From Isoetes taiwanensis (Eukaryota; Streptophyta; Lycopodiopsida; Isoetales; Isoetaceae): 64,000 nucleotides of DNA. The notes under the pieces were generated by a model. That model ran no database searches, was not told the origin of the DNA, and worked only from the letters and a program-made list of their open reading frames with translations. Positions 54,037-64,000 of the stretch are shown one piece after another. Where the stretch lies: assembly GCA_021234155.1 (NCBI GenBank), contig JAJEKV010000006.1:7903003-7967002 (forward strand), in the 5' to 3' direction. A program made the position numbers and the translations under genes. The stretch's first letter is position 1, and every line of letters begins with the position of its first letter.

Positions 54037-55344
54037 CATTCCTAGAAATGTAAAAAAAAAAAAAATCATAGTAAACAATAGAATCTGAAACCCTACAGAA
54101 AGAATTAATCCTTAGAAAGTGTCAAACAAAGGATTGAGTATGCATTTGGTTGAGGGATGTCGCAAATTATTACTGGCGAATCTTGAGGAATCTAATAAAA
54201 TCTTGGGGGAGCTTAGGAAATCTAGGGGGATCTTAATGAAATCTAGATGAATTTTTTTACACATGGTGTGTTTTGTAGAATCTAGGAAATTCTTAAGGGA
54301 ATCTTTATAGGGTTTCCTTAGCTTCCAATTGAAGAATTTGGGCTTCTAGTTGAAATGATTGAAAAATGTGAGAGTGGTGATTTTAATGGAGACACCTCCA
54401 TGTATTTGTTCTGCAATTAGTGCAAACTAGGGTAGAAGTAACAGAGTTCGACTTTAACTCCTTGGAGCACTTAGAACATATATATCTGTTAACTTCCAAG
54501 CATGTGAAGGCTCCAAAAGGGGGACCATTTAATATGAGCTTTCAGCATATACACTTCCCACGACATTATCATTTAATTCTATGGATGGAGAAGTTCTAAT
54601 AAACAACTGTGCGCTTCTAACTGTGAAGAATCTTGGAAACATTGAATTTGACTTATCTAGTGGAACTCCATAAGAAGATGTTTGCTAAAGGAAACATTAA
54701 ATTTGGCCTATCTAACTCGGCTTATATACTTTGTTGGACAAGTTCTTTTGTATGTCAAGCACAGGTACAAATAGTTGGTCACATCTTTTTAAGTTGAATA
54801 CAATGCTTTGTCTAGTAAAATTTGAACTAGCCCTATGATTATATGGAATATCTAATTAACCTCGAGATCTACTTGCAATAGTTGTAAAGTGCATGTGGTT
54901 CAGATAAATCAATTTCAGCCTCTCTTCTAAGAGTTAGCTATCTCAGATTCATTGAACAACGATATTAAATTGGTCTAGCTGCAAATTGTTCAAATCATCG
55001 ATCTTAATGCATCTAGACACTAGCTTTAATTTCCTAATGTTGATCTAATGGCCTTTTTCAATGTCACCGATATGGTAGCATGGGGTTTTTCTGGGGGAGG
55101 GACGGAGGGAGGGAGAGAGAGCGTAGAACACCTTAGGACAAAAGCTAAACCCAGTGAAACTATATTTTAACTAAATTATAGTATAGTGTAATATTTGAGA
55201 ATAAAATATCTCTATAGAGTAAATTATAGAACTATTGCATTCAGACAAATAGAAATAATTACTCCCTTTATGAAGGCAACTTTTGCTGACAAAATACGTT
55301 AAAGGTCAAGGAGGGAGGGAGGGAGGGAGGGAAGAAAGAAAGAA
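54037..55344. other. No gene seen; repeat fragment at 54121-54340
   Basis: The first 300 bp include a diverged repeat related in inverse to 9855-9975 (GGAATCTAGG/GATCTT words). The rest is AT-rich with a purine-rich patch near 55090-55130. No coding or RNA feature supported. Confidence 0.4.
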
Positions 55345-55745
55345 AAGAAAATGGTGTGTTTATTGTCCGTGAGACCATCAGGTCTATAAGACATCAAAAT
55401 TGCTTATACATCGTCCATCTGATCAAATGAGCTCTCCATTAGAGCATCATTGTTCTCTCTCTCCTCATCTTCCTATAACTCTAACAATTGTTTATAATTC
55501 TTAATAGCTAACTCTCTCACTTTCCAGCTATCTATCAAATGGTTACATATATTTTCTAGTGGTAGCCTAAAGAAGGCATGTAGTGAGATCCCCTGGGTAT
55601 ATTAAACTTACGTCTCAAGTTTTGATATGCAGGGCACTTCAGTACAAAGTGTTCTTCATCCTCTATTTCATCCTCACCACAACCCTTACGCAAGTGCGTC
55701 TGCTTCTAAGGAAATTACCCCATCTGCCCGCCTCCACCCCCAGAT
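55345..55745 (-). mobile_element. LINE 3' fragment A
   Basis: The minus-strand sequence shares the words GGTCTCACGGAC, GATGGTC and the downstream order with fragment B at 55822. Its left (3') end is preceded by (GGGA)n/(GAAA)n purine tracts. The coding remnant is degenerate. Confidence 0.5.
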
Positions 55746-55805
55746 AAGACAAGATAAGAGAGAGACGCGGGGGGGAGGGGGGGGGGGGAGAGGGAGGGAG
55801 GGAGG

Positions 55806-56660
55806 GAAGATAAGATAAGATAATGTTTTATTAAGGTCTGTGAGACCATCAGGTCTAGAAGACGACCATCAACACAAGTACAGTTTTAAACATCTAATGA
55901 TCCTTTTCGGAGGTATCAATAGTCTATATCTCCCTCTTTCTCATAAGTATCCAACAGACTGTTATAATTCTTTATAGACATCTCTCTCACTTTCATGACA
56001 TCTGTTAAAAAATCTCCAACGGTGGCGCATGTCAAAGAACGCACGTAGAGGCATTTCTGAGGATATCATAATATGTCTCAGTGCCTGATATGCTGGGCAA
56101 TGCAGTAACAAGTGTATCTCATCCTCGATCATTGCATGTGTGCCTATGTCTTGGAAAGTCCCCCCACCGTCCCACTTCTACTTCTAAGTGATGGAAACTA
56201 AGGCGCAATCTGGAGAGAAGATGTTTAAAATGTGCAAGCCCGCCAGCCAAGTGTGAAGCCTCTTTTAGCTCTGGGTTAATCATTTCCCTGTAAAAAACCA
56301 TCTTGGTGCCAGGATTCCTCCAGCCTTTATCGCGTGCTTTCTTGTAAGCATATAGTCATTTAATTTGTCTGTTTCATCTAATATCTCATATCACGTCATG
56401 TCCCATCATCTCAACCATGTAACTACACTTGCAAACCACCTTTTTAGGCTACTATGAATCATAGCCTTTCTAGGCAGTCTATCATGATCTATATCTTGAA
56501 TTTTTCTAACATATTTTATGGTCTGCAGTAATGCTTCAATTTCCAATTCATACAACCCTGTTTCAGCAAGCATCATCTGGTACGGTGTTTGCATTTTAAC
56601 TCCCAGTTCTGCTAGCAAAAACTTTTTTTGGATCTCCTCTACTCTAGTCCACATATCTAG

Positions 56661-56662
<2 letters not shown>
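55806..56662 (-). mobile_element. LINE 3' fragment B with ORF2 carboxyl region
   Basis: The minus-strand frame 56406-56654 (WTRVEEIQKKFLLAELGV, TPYQMMLAETGLYELE) is the post-RT 'R.e..Q..FL...lg....TP..m...E.G..' segment of LINE ORF2. Frame 56119-56301 (LSRLRLSFHHLEVEVGRWG) and following Cys/His codons are the terminal zinc-knuckle region. A (GATAA)n tail at 55806-55822 marks the 3' end. 5'-truncated and frameshifted. Confidence 0.65.
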
Positions 56663-56664
<2 letters not shown>

Positions 56665-56698
<34 letters not shown>

Positions 56699-57300
56699 GG
56701 AGGGAGAGGGAGGGAGATTACACTCAACATTACAAAATATGTCTTCTAATGCATCTTCTGACAAAAACCATTAGACCCCTTATAACATCAGCAAGTCCTT
56801 GTCAATTCTCTATGAGATAATAATTCCTTTAAATACATACCAACCTGGCAATTCAAAAAAAATCCAATAAAGAACTTGAGTATACCATGCTTGTGTTAAA
56901 TTCCCGCATATGAAGGACATCTTATGAAGACATGTACCTCATCTTCAACATCCTACAGATTGCACAAGTAGCAAAACCTCAATGCATGAGAAATATTACT
57001 CCAACGCCCTACTTCCACCCCAAGTCTATTGGGAGCTAAGCCGCATTCTACTTATCGTATACCTCTGCTCAAAGGTATACCTTCCTTAAGATGCTTGGCC
57101 TCTCGGAGTGTAGGGTTTATATATATTTTGTAGATCTCCTTTTTTGTTTCTAGGACTCTCCAATTCCTTCTAATGAGATGGTCATGCACCCATTCCCTAA
57201 TATTTGCTCCATTCTCGTGTAGGTGAAGAATGTCTAAGCCCCATTTCCTCATCCACTCTGCAATATCTGCATACCAACCTTGATTTCTTGTCTCTTCTAA
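56665..57300 (-). mobile_element. LINE 3' fragment C
   Basis: The minus-strand frame 57052-57252 has a KWGLDILHLHENGANIREWV stretch and NPTLREAKHLKEGIPLSRGI, parallel to NPELKEASHLAGGL of fragment B. It is a third copy of the same ORF2 region. The left end adjoins a (GA)n/(GGGA)n tract at about 56659-56716. Confidence 0.6.
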
Positions 57301-57479
57301 AGCCAGTCATTATCATCATATCAGGGTCTCCTCTAGTGTTATATCCCTTCTAGCCAAAACATAGATAGAGACATGGGCACTTTTGGTTCGGATGAGTCGA
57401 CTTAGATCAATCGAATTCATGCTTCCTCTAGCAAAACCATAAGCATATTTGTTGAATGGTCTATAAAAACTATAATACT

Positions 57480-58045
57480 GCTGCCATAAAATGGCAGCAT
57501 AGAAGAGCTCTACACATGCTTTTGCGTATTTGCTATAATATTTGACTTATATATTTGTGTGAGAGCTTGTAAAGCAAGATATTTGAAGACATCTGTCACT
57601 TGGTTTCTTCTAGAAGACAAATTTGCATGAAGAACAAAAGAAGGACAATGATTTGACATCAAGTAGGCATTTCTTGAAGGAGATATGAGTATCAAAGCTT
57701 CTAGTCAACATTTGAAGACTTGAAGTGAAGACGTAAAGACCCCAAAGTAAAATATTGGAAGGACCATCGAAATTCAATGGTAATTTGCATGATTCAAGCT
57801 TTTGAGATAATATTCTAGTGCTAAAGGCGTGATTTACTATGTCCAAGGCTATTCTACTTCCATTCCACGCATAAACCATTGCTCATACCATATTTTTTCT
57901 CTCATAAACCGTTACCCTTTTGCTAAATCCAGAAATTGGCTAGTATATTTTTCTCAAAAGTGCACCCTTCACCATCACATATGAAAAAATAGCTAAATTC
58001 CATCAACTTTTACCCTTCCTAAGGTCCAAAATTGCATTTTCTCTG
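57480..58045 (-). repeat. Inverted, diverged Rep-A 3' fragment
   Basis: The reverse complement matches the Rep-A segment around the hairpin: TGCTGCCA-N5-TGGCAGCA-type element at 57480-57500, then CATATATTAGTCAAATATTAG-like and CCTTAGAAATGG-like words. Confidence 0.55.
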
Positions 58046-58590
58046 GGCAAAGGTTAGCCCATCTATGGGAAGGTCTGATGTCTGATTGATTCTTTCCAGA
58101 AGAATTGTTTACACCCATTTTCTCCTTGATTCCCAATCTGAGGTGGACTTCTTGAATCTTGGCTTGGGGGGCTTGAGGAGTTTGTAGGGGATAGGAATGC
58201 AAGTGCGGCACGAGTTTTTCATACTCATTGTATGTGGGTAGAGAGTAAAATAGTTGTTAAAGTTTACAATTAGATCTCATAGGTCAGATAGTGCCAGATT
58301 TCGAAGATAGAAAAGGCAGGGAAAAAATATAAAAAAATAAGGACAATCATGGGACAGAATGTGGAAATGATTAAGAAGTTGGGACAGATGGGAAAATGGC
58401 AGATTTGAGGGAAAAGGAAGTGTCAGGAACAGAGAAGAATAATGACAAAATAAGGGAGATTAGATTTGGTCCGTACGTTGAGTGAGGCATAACCTAATAG
58501 AAAACGAGAATTGGAAGCGCCCATATTCGGAGATCGCTGGTCATCTGTTCTTGAGAAGGGGAAACAGGTAGGTGACGGGCTTTGTAGTAT

Positions 58591-58977
58591 TTGGAGATTC
58601 TTACATCGCTTCCAGACATGGTGAATACCAGGAGAGCATCTGGAGTCGGAACACTGCAGCGTCAGCAAGAAGCGGTCAAACAGATTTTGGAGTATGCAAA
58701 TGAGGTGCAGCAAGCAGTGCGAAAGGAGTTATTGACTGCAAAAGAACCGGCATTTGTTGGTGAGCCCCTCAGAAACGCTGCTGTTGAAATTAAGTTGAAA
58801 TTTTTAAAGTCCCGGGGTCTTATTGGGTGTATTCCTTATGAGGGAGTCCGTCTTCAATTTCTCAAAAGTGAATTAGAGAGGATGGAACAAGGGATCTCAA
58901 TTAACAGTATCTATTGGATAGATTTCCCCAAAACCTTGAAGCTGGCCAGGGGAACTTCAAATCAAGCTACTCCTTAA
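58591..58977 (+). CDS. Hypothetical protein, 128 codons
   Basis: The first in-frame ATG gives MEILTSLPD. A second start at Met-10 gives MVNTRRASGVGTLQRQQEA, a beginning common among plant retroelement gag proteins and some host proteins. The rest is a helical, charged sequence (ILEYANEVQQAVRKELL, LQFLKSELERMEQGI). It stops at 58975-58977. An exon of a larger gene or retroelement cannot be excluded. No domain recognised. Confidence 0.35.
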   Translation: MEILTSLPDMVNTRRASGVGTLQRQQEAVKQILEYANEVQQAVRKELLTAKEPAFVGEPLRNAAVEIKLKFLKSRGLIGCIPYEGVRLQFLKSELERMEQGISINSIYWIDFPKTLKLARGTSNQATP

Positions 58978-59159
58978 TAAAAGCCTCAAAACAAATGTCT
59001 GTCTAGCCAAATATAATGGTCAGATCTCTGATAGGTGTCAATTGGGCTGTGGTCAAGCTGAAACTTCTGCTCCTTTGGTGAAACTTCAAGCTGAAACTCT
59101 TTGGGTTCCTTTCAAGGTTTTTTCTCTTTCTTCTCATCTCACCTTTAACACTTTGTCTG

Positions 59160-59525
59160 ATGCTGCTGACAGATTATCTGGTTAGAAAACACTTGGAGGG
59201 TGGGCATGCGAGGGAGGTCCCGGCGGGCACGATTCCTCTTACTCACCAGGAGGTCATTGGGGCCCTTTACTGGGTCAAAATCCATATCATTGAGGTCAAG
59301 ACTTTGAGAAGAATTCTGGCAGATGATGATATTTGGCAGTTCAAATCTGAACTCAAACAGTACTTCCAGGAAAAGCTTGGTGTTTGTGAATTTGCTCTGG
59401 ATTCATGGATATTGGATATCCTGGATTCCTCCACATATGGGCCCGGGAAACTTGATCAGCTGTTATTTTCACATACAGGAAATATGTTTGCTATAATTAC
59501 TCTGGATGGGGTCGTGGATTTGTGA
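59160..59525 (+). CDS. Hypothetical protein segment, 121 codons
   Basis: The reading MLLTDYLVRKHLEGGH...LTHQEVIGALYWVKIHI...IWQFKSELKQYFQEKLG is a coherent mixed alpha/beta sequence ending in ITLDGVVDL-stop. It follows the 58591 frame by about 180 bp, so both may be parts of one gene or retrosequence. AT-rich sequence near 59730-59770 (ATGTAATATAATACCG then A-run) looks like a transcript 3' end. Family not recognised. Confidence 0.35.
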   Translation: MLLTDYLVRKHLEGGHAREVPAGTIPLTHQEVIGALYWVKIHIIEVKTLRRILADDDIWQFKSELKQYFQEKLGVCEFALDSWILDILDSSTYGPGKLDQLLFSHTGNMFAIITLDGVVDL

Positions 59526-59874
59526 GGCAGCAATTGGATTGCGGACATGAAATTTGCAGACCCTATAGTACTTTGAAACTTCCATAGTTTTTTTCCTTTT
59601 AAAATCTAAAAGAATATATAACTGTGGTTGTTTTCTATTAATACTTTTCCTCCTTATGGAGTGTTAGGCCGATTTGACTGCGGTGTGTCGCTGCCCTTTA
59701 TCTCGAGAGATCTTCTACGAATTTTTGTATTACTATGTATCTTTGCATGTAATATAATACCGTTCCTAAAAAACCCAGTCCATGCTAGCCATAGCTCACT
59801 GCAGATTTGTTAATTGGCTCAAACCCATTATAGCTCCAAATGTCTAACAATTTAAGGCTAATTCTAAAAGCTTT

Positions 59875-60606
59875 TCGAGAATGTTTGTCTAGATTACTTG
59901 GGTAGTATTCCTTTTACTACCATGCATGTGCCAATTTCCATCAAGCGAGAACTACCTAAGCATTTAATTCTTTGCAAGTAAACTGTCATGCATGTGCACC
60001 TTGCGTTATCGGGACAGGCCAGACGATGATTTCATATGTTCTTATTAATCAATATAAACATTTGCATGCAGGTCCCTATGTCCATGCATGCCTTATCCAC
60101 CATTATACTGACATGTCTTTAGATATTTCGAGATTAGAACTCAAATTCCATTATTGATCGATGCATGTAGGTCCTAATGCCAATGCATACCCTAATTTTT
60201 CATCCATAACACTCATGCATGCAGCCATTTTTAGACTGTTATTCGAAAGAATGTTTGTCTAGATTACTTCGGGTAGTATTCCTTCTACTACCATGCATGT
60301 GCCAATTTCCATCAAACGAGAACTACCTAAGCATTTAATTCTTTGCAAGTAAATCTGTCATGCATGTGCTGACGTTATCGGGGCAATGACGGGTATTTCA
60401 TATGTTCTTATTAATCAATATAAACATTTGCATGCAGGTCCCTATGTCCATGCATGCCTTATCCACCATTATACAACATGTCTTTAGATATTTCAGAGAT
60501 TAGAACTCAAATTCCATTATTGACTGATGCATGTAGGTCCTAATGCCAATGCATACCCTAATTTTTCATCCATAACACTCATGCATGCAGCCATTTTTAG
60601 ACTGTT
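59875..60606 (+). repeat. About 368-bp tandem duplication
   Basis: Units at about 59875-60243 and 60244-60606 both begin GAATGTTTGTCTAGATTACTT and end GCAGCCATTTTTAGACTGTTAT, with many GCATGCATG words. The second unit differs by small indels. Confidence 0.9.
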
Positions 60607-61856
60607 ATATCATGCCAGTCTGTTAAAACAGTTCATAAGTGATTATTTACACTAGTGCATAATGAAAAATGCCACTTTATTACCTTCTGCATAATATTCG
60701 ATTAATTGGGATATAACAGGGCTAATACCCTGAGAACTCAGCGTTTTTGTCACATTGCCTTTTTAAATTCACTGATATCAGCATATGCAAACTCCATTAA
60801 TCTGAACACAAGGGAGGCCATAATATTTTTCCATTCCAATAAAGTAATTTGCAGACAATGAAGCCTTTAGAAAATACATATGCTTTGCAAACATATGTTT
60901 ACTTAGATGCTATCACACCTGCAAGCAACACTCAGGACTCATAGTAAAGCAGGATGCTACATATTGTAGACTGTTTGACTGAGCAGGATGCTGCATATTA
61001 TAGACTGTTTGACTGTGGTCACCCCCCGTGTGAATATGCACCCAAACCAAAGGGGGTTTAAGGGGGATTTTAATTTAAATGTGTTGGACCCAATGGTTGT
61101 GTTAATTAATGTCAATGGTAGTTATGTGTTGGTCTTTAATGTCAATGGTTGTCATGTGTTGGTTGTTATGTGTTGGGGGATTTAATTTTTATATGTTGGA
61201 TGTTAATGGTTTGTGTTGCAAAGGCCTTAGGGACGTCCCCCCCCTCCCCCCGTAGCTTTGAGGCTTTCATCACCTGTAGCTTTTGAATTTCATCACAATA
61301 AAACAAATAGAACATAAGTAAAAGTTACCATAAAGATAGAGCAGATTGATCTCATTATTCTAAAAGTCATAAAGTTTGCAACACCCATACACAAACATTT
61401 TTCAACTGGAATTTAACAGCAGCCTTTGGCCTCCATGGATTCTTGTGGTGAGAAACCAAAGTGGGAAACGTTTCTGCTTGTTAGCACAAGGATCTAGAAG
61501 CCTTGGAATTTGCTTAATAACTGCCTCAAAATCTAAAAATGCATGGTAATTTTTTGCAAGCTTCATTCGGAATGAGCCATAAAACAATATCCAATAACGC
61601 AATCCTGTATTAATCAGCTGGTAGGATGTGAAAGCCTACCAAACCCGGCCGGAAAATTGCTGTTTTAGCATAGATAACTTAACCAAACATATCCATATCA
61701 TACACTATCACAAAGATCTCGGAGAGAGCTTTCCAACGCAATAAAAATCATCTCAAACAGAGCTCTGGATCAAAAGTTATGATAAGAAATGTGTTGCCGG
61801 CGGGGAAACTGCACTACATGCGCCCTTCAAGCCCTTCATGTGCCCATTATGCACCA
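60607..61856. other. No gene seen; short tandem repeats
   Basis: A 34-bp tandem pair (GCAGGATGCTACATATT / GCAGGATGCTGCATATT) lies at about 60949-61016. A degenerate GT-rich repeat with ATGTCAATGGT words lies at 61090-61200, and a C-tract near 61240. No supported coding frame. Confidence 0.5.
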
Positions 61857-62132
61857 GGGTAAGAGCATGTTAGGGCCTACATGTTTTGGAAACTACCTGG
61901 AAAATACTCTGGGTAGTCAAAGATGATGATATATTTGAGTTCTTAACATCTTCTTGACATCACAAAGTACCTTACAACATGTATGTACTACTACTCTTGA
62001 ACATAACACAATTTCTTTTAGTCAATCTTGTAGTCTAGGTACTTTAAAATACAATTATGTACTTGCACAGAAGTACACAGAAAAGTACCTTTTTGGTAAT
62101 TTTTTATGTAGGCCCTAACATGCTTTCACCCA
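61857..62132. mobile_element. 276-bp MITE inserted in a minisatellite
   Basis: The 26-bp terminal inverted repeats begin GGGTAAGAGCATG (left) and GGGTGAAAGCATG (right, reverse complement) and match at 24 of 26 positions. ACCA flanks both ends (61853-61856 and 62133-62136). Removing the element and one ACCA gives ATTATGCACCACACATAC, which matches the neighbouring minisatellite units. The superfamily is unclear from a 4-bp duplication. Confidence 0.7.
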
Positions 62133-62136
62133 CCAC

Positions 62137-62345
62137 ACATACAAAAAGAGGGCTTTTGTTGTGAGCCATTGGTTGTTGACCATTATGCACCACACGCACA
62201 AAAAGAGGGCTTTTGTTGTGAGCCATTAGTTGTTGCCCATTATGCACCACACACACAAAAAGAGGGCTTTTGTTGTGAGCCATTGGTTGTTGACCATTAT
62301 GCACCACACGCACAAAAAGGGCTTTTGTTGTGAGCCATTGGTTGT
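62137..62345 (+). repeat. 57-bp minisatellite, about four units
   Basis: CAAAAAGAGGGCTTTTGTTGTG recurs near 62143, 62200, 62256 and 62312. The period of 57 is a multiple of three, so the minus strand reads a repeated 19-residue unit (VVHNGQQPMAHNKSPLFV, 62104-62313). The partial sequence left of the MITE (GCCCATTATGCACCA) belongs to a further unit. Confidence 0.85.
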
Positions 62346-62739
62346 TGACTATTGGAAAAAAAAAAGGCTAAAATCAATGGCTCAGAAATGGTGCATTCTA
62401 GATGTACGCATTAGTACATCCATTTGAATACATCACGAAATCATAGGAAAACCTTAGTGAAAAGCGTACAAAAACACAAAGAAAACCCCCTGTTATTATG
62501 CTACATATTTAGAGTACATCGAATCCGAAAAACATATAACTCTATATAAACTTTGCCTTTTAACCATTAAAACTATAAACTTCAGATAAAGTTTGCATCC
62601 GAATGTCATAAAGTTTAGTTAATCCTTCCCTTGAGACATCACGTATTATAAACCCCACTTGTTCATACAAAATTGCAGTGATGTTTTCTTCCAGCTAGAC
62701 TTGTACTTGAAAGTAAAAAGATGACAAAAGAAGGAGAAA
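62346..62739. other. No gene seen
   Basis: AT-rich sequence between the minisatellite and Rep-A copy 3. No supported feature. Confidence 0.5.
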
Positions 62740-63664
62740 TCCGTACTGATTAGCCCGCATGAACTGCCAAAAAGACCGATCCTGTATACGTTCTCAGACA
62801 TAGGACATCAATCCGGCATGCACTAATGCTCAGCAAGTCGATAATCTCGCCAAAGGCCTTCCAAAACGTTCTGAGACGAAATCCCCTTTTTTTGGCAAAT
62901 TCGGATCTAATCTCTGTCTTTTCTGAGAGGTTTGGGTTTCTTGGCATTAAAGAGCTTAAATCGGGAGCTCTGGGTGATGATTAACACGCCCAATCCGCCA
63001 AAAAGGCCGGAACGTGGCCTGCCCTTTTTAGGGTTCCTAGATTTTGTTGGAACAATATCCCACAGGCTGGAGGTAAAATAAAAGTCAGGGTATATATAGA
63101 TAGCTTTCAAGTTAATAATAAAATTACGTGCTACCTTCACGTGGGATTCGGCCCGTTGCCGCCCCACATGCCAAGGGGGTACCACGTGGCGCGCGGAAAT
63201 TATATTTAGTAGATACTGGGCTTGGGGGATTAGATAGGAACTTTTTTTTTCAAATTTGGCACGATTCCCAAGAAATGAACAATGAAGGTCAATATGGTTT
63301 TTTTTCAAAAATTCTTTTTTCCAAAGGAATCTTTTTTGATGCTCTACAAGATGAGAGAATCTTTTTGCAAAAAAAGAGCGTGAAATTTGATGAAACATGG
63401 GAAATGGGTGGTGACATGGCACTATGAAGTGATGAAGTGTCATGTAAGGTGGCAAAATGACTTTTTTCTAGTCAAAACTTGTAATGAAGTGGAGATGATG
63501 TGGATGACATGTGTATGATGATGTGGAAGCACTTGGGGATGATGTGGCACCATGGGATGATGACGTGTTATCTAAGGTATAAAAATGACTTTACTTAGGT
63601 CAAAAGTTTTGAAGAAATAAATTTTGAGGTAGGTGACACATGTATGATGACACCGATGTGCTTA
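62740..63664 (+). repeat. Rep-A copy 3 (5' part)
   Basis: It begins in the block that copy 1 lacks (GCATGCACTAATGCTCAGCAAG), then the module with TATA at 63091-63098 and G-boxes at 63138-63143 and 63183-63188, then the A/T tract and GATGATGTGG region. At TTA (63662-63664) it is interrupted by a MITE and resumes as GGTGAGTGATGT to the window end. Confidence 0.85.
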
Positions 63665-63985
63665 GGCCCGATTCCACTAAGCCGCCATTTCGGATCTCTT
63701 TGGCAAGAACTAGCGGGTGATCGGCAACAAAACAAGGCTTATCTACCATCATCTACATTCCATTGCAGCTTCGAGACTTCGCGGATTCTAAGCTTTGTTC
63801 ATCCAAGTCACAAATTTTCGAAAACTCTCGGGCAAGATCCCCGTCATATTTCTATGATAACTCACTCCACGCGGGAAACTTCCACCCACACCATTTGCAA
63901 TGGAATCGCAACAAGGGTGTTAATTGATTATTTGTGGCTCGTGATTCGTCACAGACTAACCGACTGACACAATAGAATCTGGGCC
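63665..63985. mobile_element. Tourist-like (PIF/Harbinger-type) MITE, 321 bp
   Basis: Ends GGCCCGATTCCACTAA and TAGAATCTGGGCC are inverted copies. A perfect TTA duplication flanks it (63662-63664, 63986-63988). Uninterrupted Rep-A copies read GATGTGCTTAGGTGGTGATG here (for example near 3997), giving a direct empty-site comparison. Relative of 7053-7372. Confidence 0.85.
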
Positions 63986-64000
63986 TTAGGTGAGTGATGT

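Noticed and set aside
62104-62313. 69-codon minus-strand repeat protein as a real gene
   Set aside because: The frame is open only because the minisatellite period is divisible by three. No promoter or domain supports it.
1-64000. tRNA, rRNA, CRISPR or organellar DNA
   Set aside because: I found no recognisable tRNA cloverleaf blocks, rRNA words, regular spacer arrays or plastid/mitochondrial genes by reading. A covariance-model scan would be needed to exclude small RNAs.

Overview
The window looks like nuclear DNA of a seed-free land plant (fern, lycophyte or bryophyte grade). It is intron-bearing, repeat-dense and moderately AT-rich. It holds plant-type Ty3/gypsy chromoviruses, a B3-domain fragment, LINE tails, and a broken sperm-tail PG-repeat (STPG/ODF3-like) sequence that implies a lineage with flagellate sperm. 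I see no rRNA, tRNA or CRISPR, and no intact ordinary host gene.

Layout. (1) 0.2-8.1 kb: copies of a dispersed repeat, here called Rep-A, each opening with a TATA box and G-box module, plus a candidate solo LTR and a TTA/TAA-type MITE. (2) 8.6-15.6 kb: nested inverted repeats around a coding-like but unrecognised stretch and a further Rep-A-like copy with a 534-bp tandem duplication. (3) 17.7-48.0 kb: one Tnp2/DUF4218-like DNA transposon gene, split by two LTR retrotransposons. E1 (19285-31637, minus strand) has a perfect 5-bp target duplication. E2 (34223-47561, plus strand) is the second. The transposase reading resumes on the far side of each insertion. (4) 48.5-49.2 kb: STPG-repeat pseudogene. 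(5) 49.7-64 kb: more Rep-A copies, LINE 3' ends, a B3-domain fragment, unrecognised reading frames, minisatellites and two MITEs.

The most notable content is inside E1 and E2. Both are chromodomain Ty3/gypsy elements (gag, protease, RT, RNase H, integrase, chromodomain). Both carry a histone H3-fold sequence between the 5' LTR and gag. In E2 it is an open 321-codon frame whose last 89 residues are an H3 core with centromeric-H3-like signatures. It has its own TATA box, a separate H3-like amino-terminal start, a poly(A) signal, and four 65-68-bp near-perfect palindromes arranged as one pair before each of two TATA-driven genes. In E1 the H3 core is closer to canonical H3 but frameshifted. A chromodomain integrase and an H3 in one element suggest a retrotransposon that brings its own nucleosome component. 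That function is inference.

Almost every retroelement frame has small indels, and E1 lacks the integrase catalytic core. Decay and consensus errors cannot be told apart from the sequence alone.
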